Assembly: GCA_049975345.1 (NCBI GenBank)
Contig: JBNGDP010000018.1
Span: forward strand, 1-42,686
Length of the DNA: 42,686 nucleotides
Direction: 5' to 3'
Origin: Oceanipulchritudo sp049975345
Lineage (GTDB): Bacteria > Verrucomicrobiota > Verrucomicrobiia > Opitutales > Oceanipulchritudinaceae
Position 1 is the first letter of the stretch. Every line of letters starts with the position of its first letter. Positions 32,520-40,610 of the stretch are shown piece after piece. The notes beneath the pieces are model-generated. The model ran no database searches. It saw only the letters and a program-made list of their open reading frames with translations, and was not told where the DNA came from. Position numbers and translations under genes: made by a program.

Positions 32520-33668
32520 ATGAAACGCAAATTACGCATGGGAATGGTCGGCGGGGGCCGCGGAGCCTTTATCGGCGCGGTGCACCGCATGGCAGCGAAC
32601 CTCGACGGCACGATCGAGCTGGTGGCCGGCTGCTTTTCCTCCGATCCGGAAAAGTCCAGGCTTTCCGGCGAGGACTTCTATCTGGATCCCGGCCGGGTCT
32701 ATGGCAGCTACCGGGAGATGTTTGAAAAGGAGGCCGCCCTTCCGGAAGGCGAGCGTATCGACTTTGTTTCCATCGTGGTGCGCAACAACCTGCACTTCGA
32801 GGTGGCCAAGGCCGCCCTTGAGGCGGGCTTTCATGTGGTCTGCGACAAACCGCTCACCCGCACCCTCGAGGAGGCCCTGGAGTTGAAAAAACTCGTCGAG
32901 GCCTCCGGCAAGGTCTTCGCCCTGACGCACAACTACACCGGCTACCCGATGGTCAAGGAGGCGCGGGATTGGGTGCGCTCCGGCAAGCTGGGCCGCATCC
33001 TCAAGGTCGTGGCGGAATATCCGCAGGGTTATGCGGCAGGCGGGATCACCGACGAGTCGGCCAAGATATCCAACTGGCGCGCCGATCCGCAGGTCGCGGG
33101 CATCTCCAACTGCATGGGCGATATCGGGACCCACGCCTTCAACCTGGCCCACTACATCACCGGCCTGGAGCTGGATTCCATCTGCGCCGATCTGAGCACC
33201 TTCATTCCCGGCCGCGAACTGGACGACGACGGCAACTGCCTGCTCCGTTTCAAGGAGGGGGCCAAGGGCATCCTCTACGCCTCCCAGATCTCCAACGGCG
33301 ACGAGAACAACCTCAATATCCGGGTCTACGGGACCAAGGGCTCCCTGGAATGGTACCAGGAGCATCCCAACGAACTGGTTTTCAAGGCCGTCAACCAGCC
33401 CCGGCAGGTCCATCGCCGCGGCAACGATTACCTCGGCGAGGCCGCCCAGCGGTTCACCCGCATTCCCTTCGGCCATCCGGAGGCCTTTATCGAGGCCTTT
33501 GCCAATATCTACCTCGAGGCGGGCCGGGCCATCCGCGACGCCATCGACGGGGTCCAGGACGGCGGTCCCTATGACTTCCCCACCGTGGAGGACGGGGTCA
33601 ACGGCGTGCGCTTTATCCACACCGTGGTCCAATCCTCCAAGGCCCAGGCCTGGACCCCGTTCAACTAG
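32520..33668 (+). CDS. Gfo/Idh/MocA-family NAD(P)-dependent oxidoreductase 2
   Basis: A 382-residue dehydrogenase that belongs to a different branch from its neighbour. The Rossmann loop is MGMVGGGRGAFIGAVHRMAA, the substrate-loop signature is CDKPLTRTLEEA, and the helix of the catalytic region is CMGDIGTHAFNLAHYITG with the Asp-x-x-x-His pair. The insert DPEKSRLSGEDFYLDPGRVYGSYREMF is typical of a subgroup found beside AP-endonuclease-2-type proteins. The low similarity between the two dehydrogenases suggests two different steps, for example an oxidation and a later reduction. The gene overlaps the convergent transporter gene by four bases. Confidence 0.9.
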   Translation: MKRKLRMGMVGGGRGAFIGAVHRMAANLDGTIELVAGCFSSDPEKSRLSGEDFYLDPGRVYGSYREMFEKEAALPEGERIDFVSIVVRNNLHFEVAKAALEAGFHVVCDKPLTRTLEEALELKKLVEASGKVFALTHNYTGYPMVKEARDWVRSGKLGRILKVVAEYPQGYAAGGITDESAKISNWRADPQVAGISNCMGDIGTHAFNLAHYITGLELDSICADLSTFIPGRELDDDGNCLLRFKEGAKGILYASQISNGDENNLNIRVYGTKGSLEWYQEHPNELVFKAVNQPRQVHRRGNDYLGEAAQRFTRIPFGHPEAFIEAFANIYLEAGRAIRDAIDGVQDGGPYDFPTVEDGVNGVRFIHTVVQSSKAQAWTPFN

Positions 33669-34609
33669 AACACCATCACCACGGCGCTCAGGGAGAGGAT
33701 GGAAAGCAGCGTGCTCAGCACGATGGCCCCCGAGGCCATCGCCGGGTCCCCGTGCAGCTCCTTTGCCATGATGTAGCTGGCCACCGCCGTGGGGGTCGCC
33801 GAGAAGATCATCAGGATCAGCAGGCTCGTATCCGACAAACCGAACGGTAGGCTCAGCAGGTAGGTTACCGCCGGGGTGGCGAAGACTTTCAGGCAGGCCG
33901 CATAGGTGGCGCTGCGGTAGCGCCCCTCCATCGAGGTCAGGGCCATTCCACCGCCCACACAGATCAGGGCCGCCGGGGCCGCCATCCGCCCGATGAACTG
34001 CAGCGTGTCCCCGACGACCACCGGAAGATCCAACGGCAGCAGGTACAGCAACAGCCCGCTCAGGCCGGCCAGAATCAGCGGATTGGTCGCCAGGTTCTTC
34101 AGGGTCCCGGGCAGCGCGGTGCGTCCCAGTCCCTGATGCCCCCCGACCAGCACGATTACCGAGACCAGATTGTAAAGAATCATCGTGGGAGCGAAAACAA
34201 ACACCGCCTGGGCAAGGATCCGGTTCACCGACGCCTCGTCCAGGTCCCGCAGCGCGTACAGCAGGATCGGGATCCCGATAAAGGCAAGGTTTCCTCGGAA
34301 GGATCCCTGCACGAAGGTCCCCACCTTCCACCGTTCCAGCCGAAGCACCCGCGCCATCACGAAGGCCAGAGCGATCACCACGAAGGTCGCCCCGAAGTAC
34401 AGCCCGATGATTCCCAGCGATTCCCCCGCCAGGCCCCGCGCCCGGTCAAGGCTCACCAGTATCAGCGCCGGCAGGCACACCCAGTACACCAGCCGGTTTA
34501 ATTCGTTCAGAAAGCCTCCCGTCAGGAAACGCCGCTCCGTCAACAGGTACCCAAGGCCGATGACGGCAAACACCGGCAGCAGGGTCTGGATCGTCTTTAT
34601 CAACAGCAT
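33665..34609 (-). CDS. AEC-family transporter (auxin efflux carrier/permease family)
   Basis: A 314-residue inner-membrane protein with about ten predicted helices in two five-helix halves. It starts LIKTIQTLLPVFAVIGLGYLL. The first half contains NRLVYWVCLPALILVSL and FRGNLAFIGIPILLYAL. The second half has GTLKNLATNPLILAGLSGLLLYLLP and PAALICVGGGMAL. This matches AEC (PIN-like) secondary carriers, which move organic acids or amino acids in bacteria. The substrate is not evident. It converges with the dehydrogenase gene, with a four-base overlap, so it is probably not part of that operon. Confidence 0.88.
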   Translation of the reverse strand: MLLIKTIQTLLPVFAVIGLGYLLTERRFLTGGFLNELNRLVYWVCLPALILVSLDRARGLAGESLGIIGLYFGATFVVIALAFVMARVLRLERWKVGTFVQGSFRGNLAFIGIPILLYALRDLDEASVNRILAQAVFVFAPTMILYNLVSVIVLVGGHQGLGRTALPGTLKNLATNPLILAGLSGLLLYLLPLDLPVVVGDTLQFIGRMAAPAALICVGGGMALTSMEGRYRSATYAACLKVFATPAVTYLLSLPFGLSDTSLLILMIFSATPTAVASYIMAKELHGDPAMASGAIVLSTLLSILSLSAVVMVF

Positions 34610-34698
34610 GCCGCCATTCTTGGACCCCGGTCCCCTCCCTCACAAGGCATTCCTTGTTCGCTTGGTTTGATTTTCCGGCGGCATGGCATTAGTGGTGC

Positions 34699-34732
34699 TT
34701 AACAAGGATCCGGACTGTTCTTATAATATAAG
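34699..34732 (+). promoter_or_regulatory. strong sigma70-type promoter with palindrome over the -10, before the octaheme cytochrome
   Basis: TTAACA (34699-34704), a 17-base spacer, and a perfect TATAAT (34722-34727). The -10 lies within a 13-bp perfect palindrome CTTATA-A-TATAAG (34720-34732), a possible operator. Transcription should start near 34734, giving a leader of more than 110 bases before the cytochrome. The 34610-34850 gap holds nothing else that I recognise. Confidence 0.65.
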
Positions 34733-34883
34733 CGCTCTTTAGCCAAATCCTTGAACCTATTAAGCAAAGCTAATATGCAATCCCAAGACATCATGAAGCT
34801 GTCCTCGGAAAACCACTCCAAATTTAGCAAAACCTGAAATACAACCAGCCATAAAAACCACCCCCAAGAAGACGGCCCTGCTA

Positions 34884-36401
34884 GTGGCAGGGATGATGAT
34901 TGCCGGAACGGCCTTGTTGGCGCATCCACAACGGAGCACCTACAACGGATACGCAAGCTGTAAGGGCTGCCATCCCGGCGTGGATACCGGGATCATGGAG
35001 AGCCTGCACTGGACCTGGGAGATGACGGACGCATTCACCGGCAATCCGGTGGGGAAGATCAATGTGATCAACAATTACTGCGTTGCGGTCCCTTCGAACG
35101 AGCCCCGCTGCACGAGCTGCCACATCGGCATCGGCTGGAAGGACAACACCTTTGACCATACGGACGGGGACCAGATCGACTGTCTCATCTGCCATGACGG
35201 GTCCGGCACTTATGAGAAGATTTCGACGGGCGGAGGCGACCCGGTCGAGGGACTGGACTACAACCTTATCACCGGCAGCATCACGGCCGACCTCACGCGG
35301 AACAACTGCGGCATCTGCCACTTCTACGGTGGCGGCGATGACGGGGTGAAACACGGCAGCATGGACAGTTCGCTGGCGGATCCTTCGCGCGAGGTGGACG
35401 TTCACATGGGCGGGGTTGCGGACATGTCCTGCACGGTCTGCCATTCGCAGGGAGCGACCCACAACATCGTGGGCTCGCGTTACTCGAAAGGCACCCTCGA
35501 CAACGCGCTGTGCCAGAACTGTCACGCGGACCCGCATGCGGATTCGGAAAATGGCGGGACCCTGGATTTCCACGGTTCGAAGGTGGCCTGCCAGACCTGT
35601 CACATTCCGGCTTACGCCCGCGGGGGCAAGGCCACGAAGATGTTCTGGGACTGGACGACCGCCGGGACCAAGGAAGCGCAGGAGTTTGATGCCGATGGGA
35701 ACGTGATCTACGACAAGAAGAAGGGGAGTTTTACCTGGGCCAAGAATGTCGTACCGGAATATGTCTGGTTCAACGGTAACGTGACCCACGTCACGCTGGA
35801 CGACACCTTCATGGAAGGCGAGGTTGTGACGATCAACAAGCTGGAAGGCGACAAGGACGACCCGAACGCCCGGATTTTCCCGGTAAAGCGCTTCACGGGG
35901 ATCCAGCCCTATGACGCGGGAACGGGCAAACTGGCCATTCCGAACCTGATGCCGTACCCGGCGGACACGGACACGGATGCTTTCTGGAAGGCCTTCGACT
36001 GGGAACTGGCCCTGACTTCCGGGATGGAGTATGTGGGCCGTACCTTCACCGGTCCGGTCGGCAACATCGCCACGGAAATGTTCTGGATCCAGAACCACAT
36101 GGTGGCGCCCAAGGCGCAGGCTTTGCAGTGTTACGACTGTCACTCGACCTACGGCCAGCTGCAGTTCGCCGCCCTCGGGTATGAAGAACCGCGGGCCACG
36201 CAGTTGCAGACGGCTGCCCAGAGCATGGTCTGGGGCGGGTATCCAATCATGGAAGGCGACTTTGTCGATACCGGTGACTGGATGGGCATCCTTTATGTCG
36301 GTGAAAAGCCCTGGATTTACAGCTTCACGCTCAGCAAGTACATCTACATCGAGGAAAGCGCGGTCTCCATGGATGGCGGCTGGGCCTACTTCCTCAAGTA
36401 A
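34884..36401 (+). CDS. octaheme c-type cytochrome, tetrathionate reductase (OTR) family-like
   Basis: Eight CXXCH motifs are present: CKGCH, CTSCH, CLICH, CGICH, CTVCH, CQNCH, CQTCH and CYDCH. The early blocks ESLHWTW, NNYCVAVPSNEPRCTSC and DCLICHDGSGTY fit the octaheme tetrathionate reductase family of Shewanella, which reduces tetrathionate, nitrite or hydroxylamine in vitro. The true substrate here is unknown. The protein must be periplasmic, but the first conventional start (GTG 34884) leaves only a short, uncharged piece of signal peptide. In-frame codons from ATA 34851 would add IKTTPKKTALL, which completes a textbook signal peptide. I give 34884 as the conservative start and consider 34851 the likely real N-terminus. 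The gene is monocistronic, with its own promoter and terminator; no quinol dehydrogenase partner is adjacent. Confidence 0.88.
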   Translation: MAGMMIAGTALLAHPQRSTYNGYASCKGCHPGVDTGIMESLHWTWEMTDAFTGNPVGKINVINNYCVAVPSNEPRCTSCHIGIGWKDNTFDHTDGDQIDCLICHDGSGTYEKISTGGGDPVEGLDYNLITGSITADLTRNNCGICHFYGGGDDGVKHGSMDSSLADPSREVDVHMGGVADMSCTVCHSQGATHNIVGSRYSKGTLDNALCQNCHADPHADSENGGTLDFHGSKVACQTCHIPAYARGGKATKMFWDWTTAGTKEAQEFDADGNVIYDKKKGSFTWAKNVVPEYVWFNGNVTHVTLDDTFMEGEVVTINKLEGDKDDPNARIFPVKRFTGIQPYDAGTGKLAIPNLMPYPADTDTDAFWKAFDWELALTSGMEYVGRTFTGPVGNIATEMFWIQNHMVAPKAQALQCYDCHSTYGQLQFAALGYEEPRATQLQTAAQSMVWGGYPIMEGDFVDTGDWMGILYVGEKPWIYSFTLSKYIYIEESAVSMDGGWAYFLK

Positions 36402-36426
36402 ACCGGTTTTTCAGGTTTCCTTTTTC

Positions 36427-36461
36427 AACGCCTCCGGCCCGGACAGCCGGGGGCGTTTTTT
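36427..36461 (+). terminator. rho-independent terminator of the octaheme cytochrome gene
   Basis: Stem arms AACGCCTCCGGC (36427-36438) and GCCGGGGGCGTT (36446-36457), with one G-T wobble, a seven-base loop, and a T-run to 36461. It lies 25 bases after the cytochrome stop and abuts the stop of the convergent GH2 gene. It may also slow readthrough from that side, although the minus strand lacks a good T-run. Confidence 0.9.
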
Positions 36462-38978
36462 CTACAGGGACTGCAGTGGAGTGATGCGGAGCTTCCCGCG
36501 GAAATCGTCGAGGTTCTCGATAGTGGTATCTTCCACGATTACACGTGCCGGCAGGTGTGGGGCCAGATGCAGGTAGTTGTCGCTGAACCGGGCGTCCCCG
36601 TCGGGCAGGGAGAGCCGGGTCCACGGGGCGCACTTTCCGGGCCGCAGTTCGACCACGAAATGTCCGTCCTCCTCCGACACTTCGGCCTCGATTTCCGGAA
36701 CCTCCAGCTTCCAGTACTTGGGCTTGGCGAAGAAGGCGAGGTTGCGGGATAGTTCCACGCCGTTTTCCTCGGCAATCGCCCAGACGAGGATGTCGCGGTC
36801 TGCCGCCATGGGGATGGCCTCATTCCCGCGGATTTCGAGCGGCAGGCGCGCCGTACCGCCGGCCTCGCGTAGATCCTGGCAGTCAATTGCGGCCACCTCG
36901 CGGTTGCATTGGGACGCGACCGTGGCCGGGGTCGAGCCTTTCCGGAGGATCTTGCCGGCGCAGTCGGTGACCCACCATTTCACGGTGACTGCGCAGGCTT
37001 CCGCTCGGTGATTGGAGACATGGATGGCCACGGTCCCGTCCTTGTGGTTTTCCAGCAGGCTGACCAGCACCGGCGCGAAGAACCGCCTGGCAAAATACTG
37101 CAGGGCCTTCCAGCGACCGTATACATCGACGGAGGACCAGGTGGCTCCCGGCCAGAGGTCGTTGATCTGCCAATACAGGAGCCCGTCCATGCGGCCCTGG
37201 ATACGGCGGGCGTGTTCGGCCGCGTACTGGACGCAGATGGCCTGGATCAATTGCGAAATGACCAGCGAGCTCCCGAAACAGCGCGCCTCGCGAAACCAGT
37301 CGAGGGCGTACTTGAGGATGACCTGGTTGCCGTTCGAGGAGCGTTGATGGTAGTCCGCCACCCAGTTGACGAGGTTCCGTTCGTCCGGGGCGGTGTACGA
37401 TTCGACCGTACGCAGTTCCGGATAGCTCTGGAAACCGAACTCCGACATGAACCGGAAAACCCATGTGCGCTGAGACTCGATCGACTGTCCGCCGAACCAG
37501 ACGCTCCATGAGTGCGCGTCGCCGGCGGTCGGGTCCCAGCAGTTGTGGCGGCCCTGGCCGGGGGTGTGGCCGCTCGAGGGCCAGTAGGGTGTCACACCGT
37601 CCTCCTCATCGACAACTTTCGGCAGCAGTTCATCGAAGAGGGCAAGGTAATCCTTCGGCGGCATGGCGTAGTCCGTCCATTCATTGATGTCAAAACGGAC
37701 CAGTCCCTGCTCGATCTCGTTGTTGCCGCACCAGAGGGCGAGGCAGGCACGGTGGCGCAGGCGCCTGACATTGTCCCGAGCCTCGGCTTCCACGCTTCGC
37801 ATGAAATTGTCGTCAAATGATGGATACGTCGAGCAGGCGAACATGAAATCCTGCCAGACAAGAATCCCCAGCTCATCGCACAGGTCGTAGAAGCGGTCGT
37901 CCTCGTAGATGCCGCCTCCCCAGACGCGGATCATGTTCATGTTGGATTGCGCGCAGGAATCCAGCAGGTGCCGGTAGGTCGCATCGCTGATTCTCGACGG
38001 GAAGACATCGCAGGGAATCCAATTGCCACCCTTCATGAAGACGTCGCGGCCGTTCACCCGGAACTTGAAGCTCTCCCCGAATGCGTCCTTTTCCCGCACC
38101 AGCTCGCAGGTCCGCAACCCGATGCGCCTGCGGTCGGTATCCAGAACCGTTCCATCCGCACGGACCAGTTCCGTGACCAGTTCATACAGCGGCTGCTCTC
38201 CCATGCCGTTCGGCCACCACAGCCGCGGCTTCTCCACCACAATCTCACCCGGATACCCATCAGACTTCCCGACTACCTTCCCATCAAACAACAAGTTGAA
38301 ACGCAATTCACCTTTACCGAAAACATCCGCACTCAACCCTAGATAAATCTTTGCGTCTTTGCGTCTTTGCGAGATTTTCACTCCCTCAATCCGCGCATCA
38401 AACCCTAGCAGCCTCACGCTCCGCCAGATCCCCGCCGTCGGCGCCATCAAGCCCCAGTCCCAACCGAAGGCGCAGGCCATCTTGCGCACGTAGCTCTTGC
38501 CGTAGAAACTCTCATGAAAAACGTTCCATCCAGGTAGCCTGCGCTCGGAATCCCGCTGCTTCATATAGGGCAGGGGAGAGTGGAAGGTCAGGCGCAATAC
38601 GTTGTCCCCTTGACGCAGTTTATCTTTTATCCCCACCTCCCAGGTCCGGTGCATGTTATCCGCCTCAAGGACAACCGACCCGTTTAGTTCGACCGTGCAG
38701 AAGGTGTCCAGCCCCTCGAAACGCAGCAGCACATGCCGGCGGGAAAGCAGCTCCGCATCCACTTCGAACTCGCGCTCGTAAATCCAGTCCCTGTGTGCGA
38801 CCCAGTGAATATCCTTTTCATTGTCGCGGTACCATGGATCGGGAATCTTCCCGGCCGCGAGCAGGTCCGTGTGCACGCAACCCGGGACGGTGGCGGGGAG
38901 GGAGTGCTCGGACATGCTGTCCCGGAGTTGCCAACTTCCGCCAAGGTCAGTCGAGATAAGGGGATGTGTTGAGGACAT
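36462..38978 (-). CDS. GH2 family beta-mannosidase-like enzyme
   Basis: An 838-residue glycoside hydrolase of family 2, beta-mannosidase type. The N-terminal jelly-roll sugar-binding domain begins DLGGSWQLRD and has FGWDWGLMAPTAGIWRSV. An immunoglobulin-like domain follows, then a TIM barrel with MKGGNWIPCDVFPSR and MIRVWGGGIYEDDRFYDLCDELGILVWQDF. The acid/base is Glu421 in LWCGNNEIEQ and the nucleophile Glu513 in FMSEFGFQSYP. Further beta-domains end the chain. There is no signal peptide, so it likely removes mannose from short glycans inside the cell. Residues around 200-211 are encoded by a dispersed octamer-repeat unit inserted in frame. It is a minus-strand neighbour of a sulfatase, 135 bases apart. 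Confidence 0.9.
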   Translation of the reverse strand: MSSTHPLISTDLGGSWQLRDSMSEHSLPATVPGCVHTDLLAAGKIPDPWYRDNEKDIHWVAHRDWIYEREFEVDAELLSRRHVLLRFEGLDTFCTVELNGSVVLEADNMHRTWEVGIKDKLRQGDNVLRLTFHSPLPYMKQRDSERRLPGWNVFHESFYGKSYVRKMACAFGWDWGLMAPTAGIWRSVRLLGFDARIEGVKISQRRKDAKIYLGLSADVFGKGELRFNLLFDGKVVGKSDGYPGEIVVEKPRLWWPNGMGEQPLYELVTELVRADGTVLDTDRRRIGLRTCELVREKDAFGESFKFRVNGRDVFMKGGNWIPCDVFPSRISDATYRHLLDSCAQSNMNMIRVWGGGIYEDDRFYDLCDELGILVWQDFMFACSTYPSFDDNFMRSVEAEARDNVRRLRHRACLALWCGNNEIEQGLVRFDINEWTDYAMPPKDYLALFDELLPKVVDEEDGVTPYWPSSGHTPGQGRHNCWDPTAGDAHSWSVWFGGQSIESQRTWVFRFMSEFGFQSYPELRTVESYTAPDERNLVNWVADYHQRSSNGNQVILKYALDWFREARCFGSSLVISQLIQAICVQYAAEHARRIQGRMDGLLYWQINDLWPGATWSSVDVYGRWKALQYFARRFFAPVLVSLLENHKDGTVAIHVSNHRAEACAVTVKWWVTDCAGKILRKGSTPATVASQCNREVAAIDCQDLREAGGTARLPLEIRGNEAIPMAADRDILVWAIAEENGVELSRNLAFFAKPKYWKLEVPEIEAEVSEEDGHFVVELRPGKCAPWTRLSLPDGDARFSDNYLHLAPHLPARVIVEDTTIENLDDFRGKLRITPLQSL
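38345..38377. repeat. in-frame octanucleotide repeat insert within the GH2 gene
   Basis: Three 8-bp units, TTTGCGTC (38350-38357), TTTGCGTC (38358-38365) and TTTGCGAG (38366-38373), are flanked by the inverted hexamers AAATCT (38345-38350) and AGATTT (38372-38377). On the coding strand this reads as repeated GACGCAAA and encodes SQRRKDAK within the second domain. Repeats of this type are familiar to me as dispersed intergenic elements in several bacterial phyla; finding one inside a conserved enzyme is unusual. Confidence 0.75.
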
Positions 38979-39036
38979 GCCGGCGACTTCTGTTGTAGAC
39001 CGCTGCTTTGTTCAAGAAAAATGAAACACAATGAAT

Positions 39037-39101
39037 CGGCGCTTCAGCGCCGACCGCAGATCAAGCCACCCTTTCACGCCGTAACCTGCGCTGAAGCGCC
39101 G
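39037..39101. repeat. REP-like inverted repeat between the sulfatase and GH2 genes
   Basis: CGGCGCTTCAGCGC (39037-39050) and its exact reverse complement (39088-39101) are separated by 37 bases. The left arm is also nearly self-complementary (CGGCGCT-TC-AGCGCCG). The element sits 12 bases after the sulfatase stop on the minus strand, where it could act as a terminator or an mRNA 3' stabiliser. There is no T-run. Confidence 0.6.
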
Positions 39102-39113
39102 CCTCATCTGGCG

Positions 39114-40508
39114 TCAGTACGCTCCGGTTCTTGGAGGTGGGGTCCGGCGGTTGGTGGGAGTGCGGGAATCGAGCTCCTTGCGCAGGCGCTGGAGGGCGGC
39201 CGCCTCAAGCGGATCCTCCGCCAGATTGAGAAACTCACGTGTATCCCGTTGCCGGTTCCAGAGGATTTCCTCGTTGTCCGAACTTGCGGCATAAGTATGC
39301 GGGCCCATCCGCACCGTCCGCCAGCGGAGGCCGTCCTTTTCGAATTCCTGGTAGCAGGATTTCCGTTCCCAATATTGCCCCCCTTCCAGCAATGGGCGGA
39401 GCGACTTTCCTTGGAACGCCCCCGGAACCGGTACTCGCGCCAGGTCGAGAAAGGTTGGCGCGAGGTCGACCAGTTCGACGGGGGCATCGCTCCGCAGGCC
39501 GGCCGGAATTCTTCCCGGCCACCTAATGACCAAGGGAACCCGCATGATGCAGTCATGACCCGGCGGGCCTTTCTGCACCTGACCGTAATCGCCGAGGAAC
39601 TCCCCGTGATCGGAGGTGAAGACCACGAGAGTGTCCTGCTCCAGGTCCTGCTCTCTCAGGAAATCGAGCAGCTTTTTGATCTGCTCATCGACATGGGTGG
39701 TCAGGGCGTAGTAGGCGGAGATGATCCGGCGCCATTGCGCTTCCGTCTTTCCCCGCGCACCGGCACCACCGTCCTTTGGCTGCAATTTCTCCGGCCATGC
39801 CGGAAGGGGCATATCTTCCGGGTCGTAGCTGTCCCATATCCGCTTTGGTGGATTGACCGGGGCGTGCGGCGCATAGAATCCGGCACAGACAAACCATGGC
39901 CTGCCTTGCGGCGCCTCCCGGATAGCCTGTATCGACTGTTCCGCGACAAAGGCGGAATGTGTCAGCTCCTCCGGACCGCGGAAGGCATAGGGCTGATCGG
40001 TCTCCCGCGGCTCAAGTTCATGGCGCGGGCCCTCGCAGATCGGCGGGGAGGAACAGCGGCACCTGTCGACTTCTCCCGGCGCGCGCGCCCGAATCCAGTC
40101 GATGTAGGCGTCATCGTAGCAGCCCGGTTCATCTGAATTGACAAGCAGGTCGAATCCATAATCCGGATGTGGCAAAGAATGGTCCCGGTTGGAATGATTA
40201 AGGAAGTGCAGCTTGCCGATGTTGGCCGTCCAGTAGCCGGCCTCCTTCAGGTAATGCGGAAAGATCGGTACATCCCGCGGCATTTCGATCCCGTTGCAGG
40301 TGTTGCCCAGGACGCTTGGATACAACCCCGAAAACAAACTGTGCCGGGAGGGCATGCAGACCGGGGCGTTGCAGCAGGCCTGGGAAAAATACGCACCTTC
40401 CAATCCGATCGAATCAATGGCCGGGGTCCGGATTTTCGGGTTGGCCAGCCCGATCGCATCGGGGCGCTGCTGGTCGGTGAAAATGAAGAGAATATTTGGA
40501 CGCTTCAC
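39114..40508 (-). CDS. type I sulfatase (formylglycine-dependent)
   Basis: A 464-residue sulfatase. The formylglycine motif is CMPSR (Cys51) in APVCMPSRHSLFSGLYP, which an anaerobic or aerobic maturase must convert. Metal ligands are in NILFIFTDQQRPD (Asp12) and in VVFTSDHGEFLGDYG. The active-site histidine region is GKLHF and HAPVNPP. Sulfate is removed from a sugar or other ester. I chose GTG 40508 over an in-frame ATG at 40598 because the family starts PNILFIFTDQQ and the later start leaves 102 bases for the divergent promoters; the ATG would leave only 12. There is no signal peptide, so the enzyme appears cytoplasmic. Its neighbours are GH2 and trehalase-like hydrolases. No maturase is in the window. 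Confidence 0.88.
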   Translation of the reverse strand: MKRPNILFIFTDQQRPDAIGLANPKIRTPAIDSIGLEGAYFSQACCNAPVCMPSRHSLFSGLYPSVLGNTCNGIEMPRDVPIFPHYLKEAGYWTANIGKLHFLNHSNRDHSLPHPDYGFDLLVNSDEPGCYDDAYIDWIRARAPGEVDRCRCSSPPICEGPRHELEPRETDQPYAFRGPEELTHSAFVAEQSIQAIREAPQGRPWFVCAGFYAPHAPVNPPKRIWDSYDPEDMPLPAWPEKLQPKDGGAGARGKTEAQWRRIISAYYALTTHVDEQIKKLLDFLREQDLEQDTLVVFTSDHGEFLGDYGQVQKGPPGHDCIMRVPLVIRWPGRIPAGLRSDAPVELVDLAPTFLDLARVPVPGAFQGKSLRPLLEGGQYWERKSCYQEFEKDGLRWRTVRMGPHTYAASSDNEEILWNRQRDTREFLNLAEDPLEAAALQRLRKELDSRTPTNRRTPPPRTGAY

Positions 40509-40610
40509 CCGGCCAGTATCAATCGACCAAATTTTTCCGCAAAGAAAATATGCACTGTTTGGAGAATCCGCTTTTACCCGGGAGCCGTTTCCTGACATTT
40601 GTGTTTATGG

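Noticed and set aside
32532..34331. A 599-codon open frame on the minus strand across the second dehydrogenase and part of the AEC transporter
   Set aside because: It crosses two recognisable genes, one of them antisense, and its translation has no fold-like pattern; a shadow of codon bias.
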